Shown here piece by piece: positions 7,720 through 7,868 of a stretch of 7,868 nt of DNA (position 1 is the stretch's first letter; each line of letters opens with the position of its first letter). Below the pieces are notes generated by a model. The model did not search any database, was not told the DNA's origin, and was given only the letters and a program-made list of their open reading frames with translations. The position numbers and the translations under genes are program-made. Origin of the DNA: Cytophagales bacterium (GTDB lineage: Bacteria > Bacteroidota > Bacteroidia > Cytophagales > Cyclobacteriaceae); contig JAJCYL010000347.1 of the NCBI GenBank assembly GCA_029262955.1, forward strand, positions 1 through 7,868, written 5' to 3'.

Positions 7720-7839
7720 TCTAAATTAACCATACATATGAAAATGTACAGCCCTAAGATAGGCATCAATCAAAATTCTGTGCACCGAGTATTTTCACTT
7801 TTAAGGCGGGCTTTTATAACATGCACTGATCACCTATCT
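7685..7839 (-). ncRNA. Candidate structured RNA (small RNA, 3' UTR or HTCS leader)
   Basis: Three helices follow one another on the minus strand. First, AGATAGGTGATCA (7827-7839) pairs with TGATGCCTATCT (7757-7768), forming eight pairs including one U-G, one bulged G and four more pairs. Second, CTGTACAT (7744-7751) pairs with ATGTATGG (7730-7737) as an eight-pair hairpin with two G-U pairs. Third comes the terminator hairpin at 7690-7719. In all three, the wobble pairs work only on the minus strand. I do not recognise a known RNA family, and no promoter is visible in the few bases upstream, so it may simply be the 3' end of an off-window transcript. Confidence 0.3.
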
Positions 7840-7868
7840 ATGATTATGGGTTAAAGAGTCTCAGTACG

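Larger units (their letters stand above)
7637..7868. other. Region upstream of the HTCS gene without a convincing protein gene
   Basis: These 232 bases contain the candidate structured RNA and terminator described separately. All three minus-strand frames entering from the right edge hit a stop within 25 bases, so an upstream gene in the same direction could end here (for example the stops at 7851-7853 or 7844-7846), but it cannot be identified. No match to the Bacteroidota TAnnTTTG promoter box is obvious in the 48 bases between the hairpin and the HTCS start codon. Confidence 0.5.

Noticed and set aside
7738..7854. Plus-strand frame of 38 codons starting MKMYSPKIG
   Set aside because: It is short, has no recognisable domain and no clear ribosome-binding site, and it runs antisense through the candidate structured RNA.

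Overview
The window looks like chromosomal DNA from a member of the Bacteroidota. The protein style is closest to Cytophagales-type relatives rather than gut Bacteroides, but that placement is an impression from protein features, not a search result. The evidence is one SusC/RagA-type TonB-linked outer-membrane receptor, one hybrid two-component system (HTCS) sensor-regulator that is largely restricted to this phylum, AT-rich intergenic DNA, and mostly weak ribosome-binding sites.

Both genes lie on the minus strand, so the biological order runs from right to left. Positions 7637-7868 hold no convincing gene. They hold three minus-strand RNA helices, the last of which looks like an intrinsic terminator. 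Positions 3503-7636 encode the 1377-residue HTCS. It has a signal peptide, fourteen beta-propeller repeats, a Y_Y_Y domain, one membrane segment, a histidine kinase, a receiver and an AraC-type DNA-binding domain. Positions 3307-3502 are a 196-base intergenic region that can fold into a long stem on the transcript leading into the next gene. Positions 37-3306 encode the 1089-residue SusC-like receptor. The window ends 33 bases past it on an ATG that may start the partner SusD-like lipoprotein.

The likely working model is a polysaccharide-utilization or similar glycan-uptake locus. The HTCS would sense an oligosaccharide in the periplasm and activate transcription of the adjacent susC/susD pair, whose products import that glycan. 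No glycoside hydrolase, polysaccharide lyase or sulfatase is in the window, so the substrate cannot be named. The receptor lacks the extra N-terminal signalling (STN) domain, which fits control by an HTCS rather than by a FecI/FecR-type sigma/anti-sigma pair.

I see no clearly new biological system. The points most worth a second look are an in-frame run of eight G in the HTCS gene that could act as an on/off slippage site, the putative structured RNA plus terminator upstream of the HTCS, the foldable leader in front of the receptor gene, and a short motif found only in the two intergenic regions.
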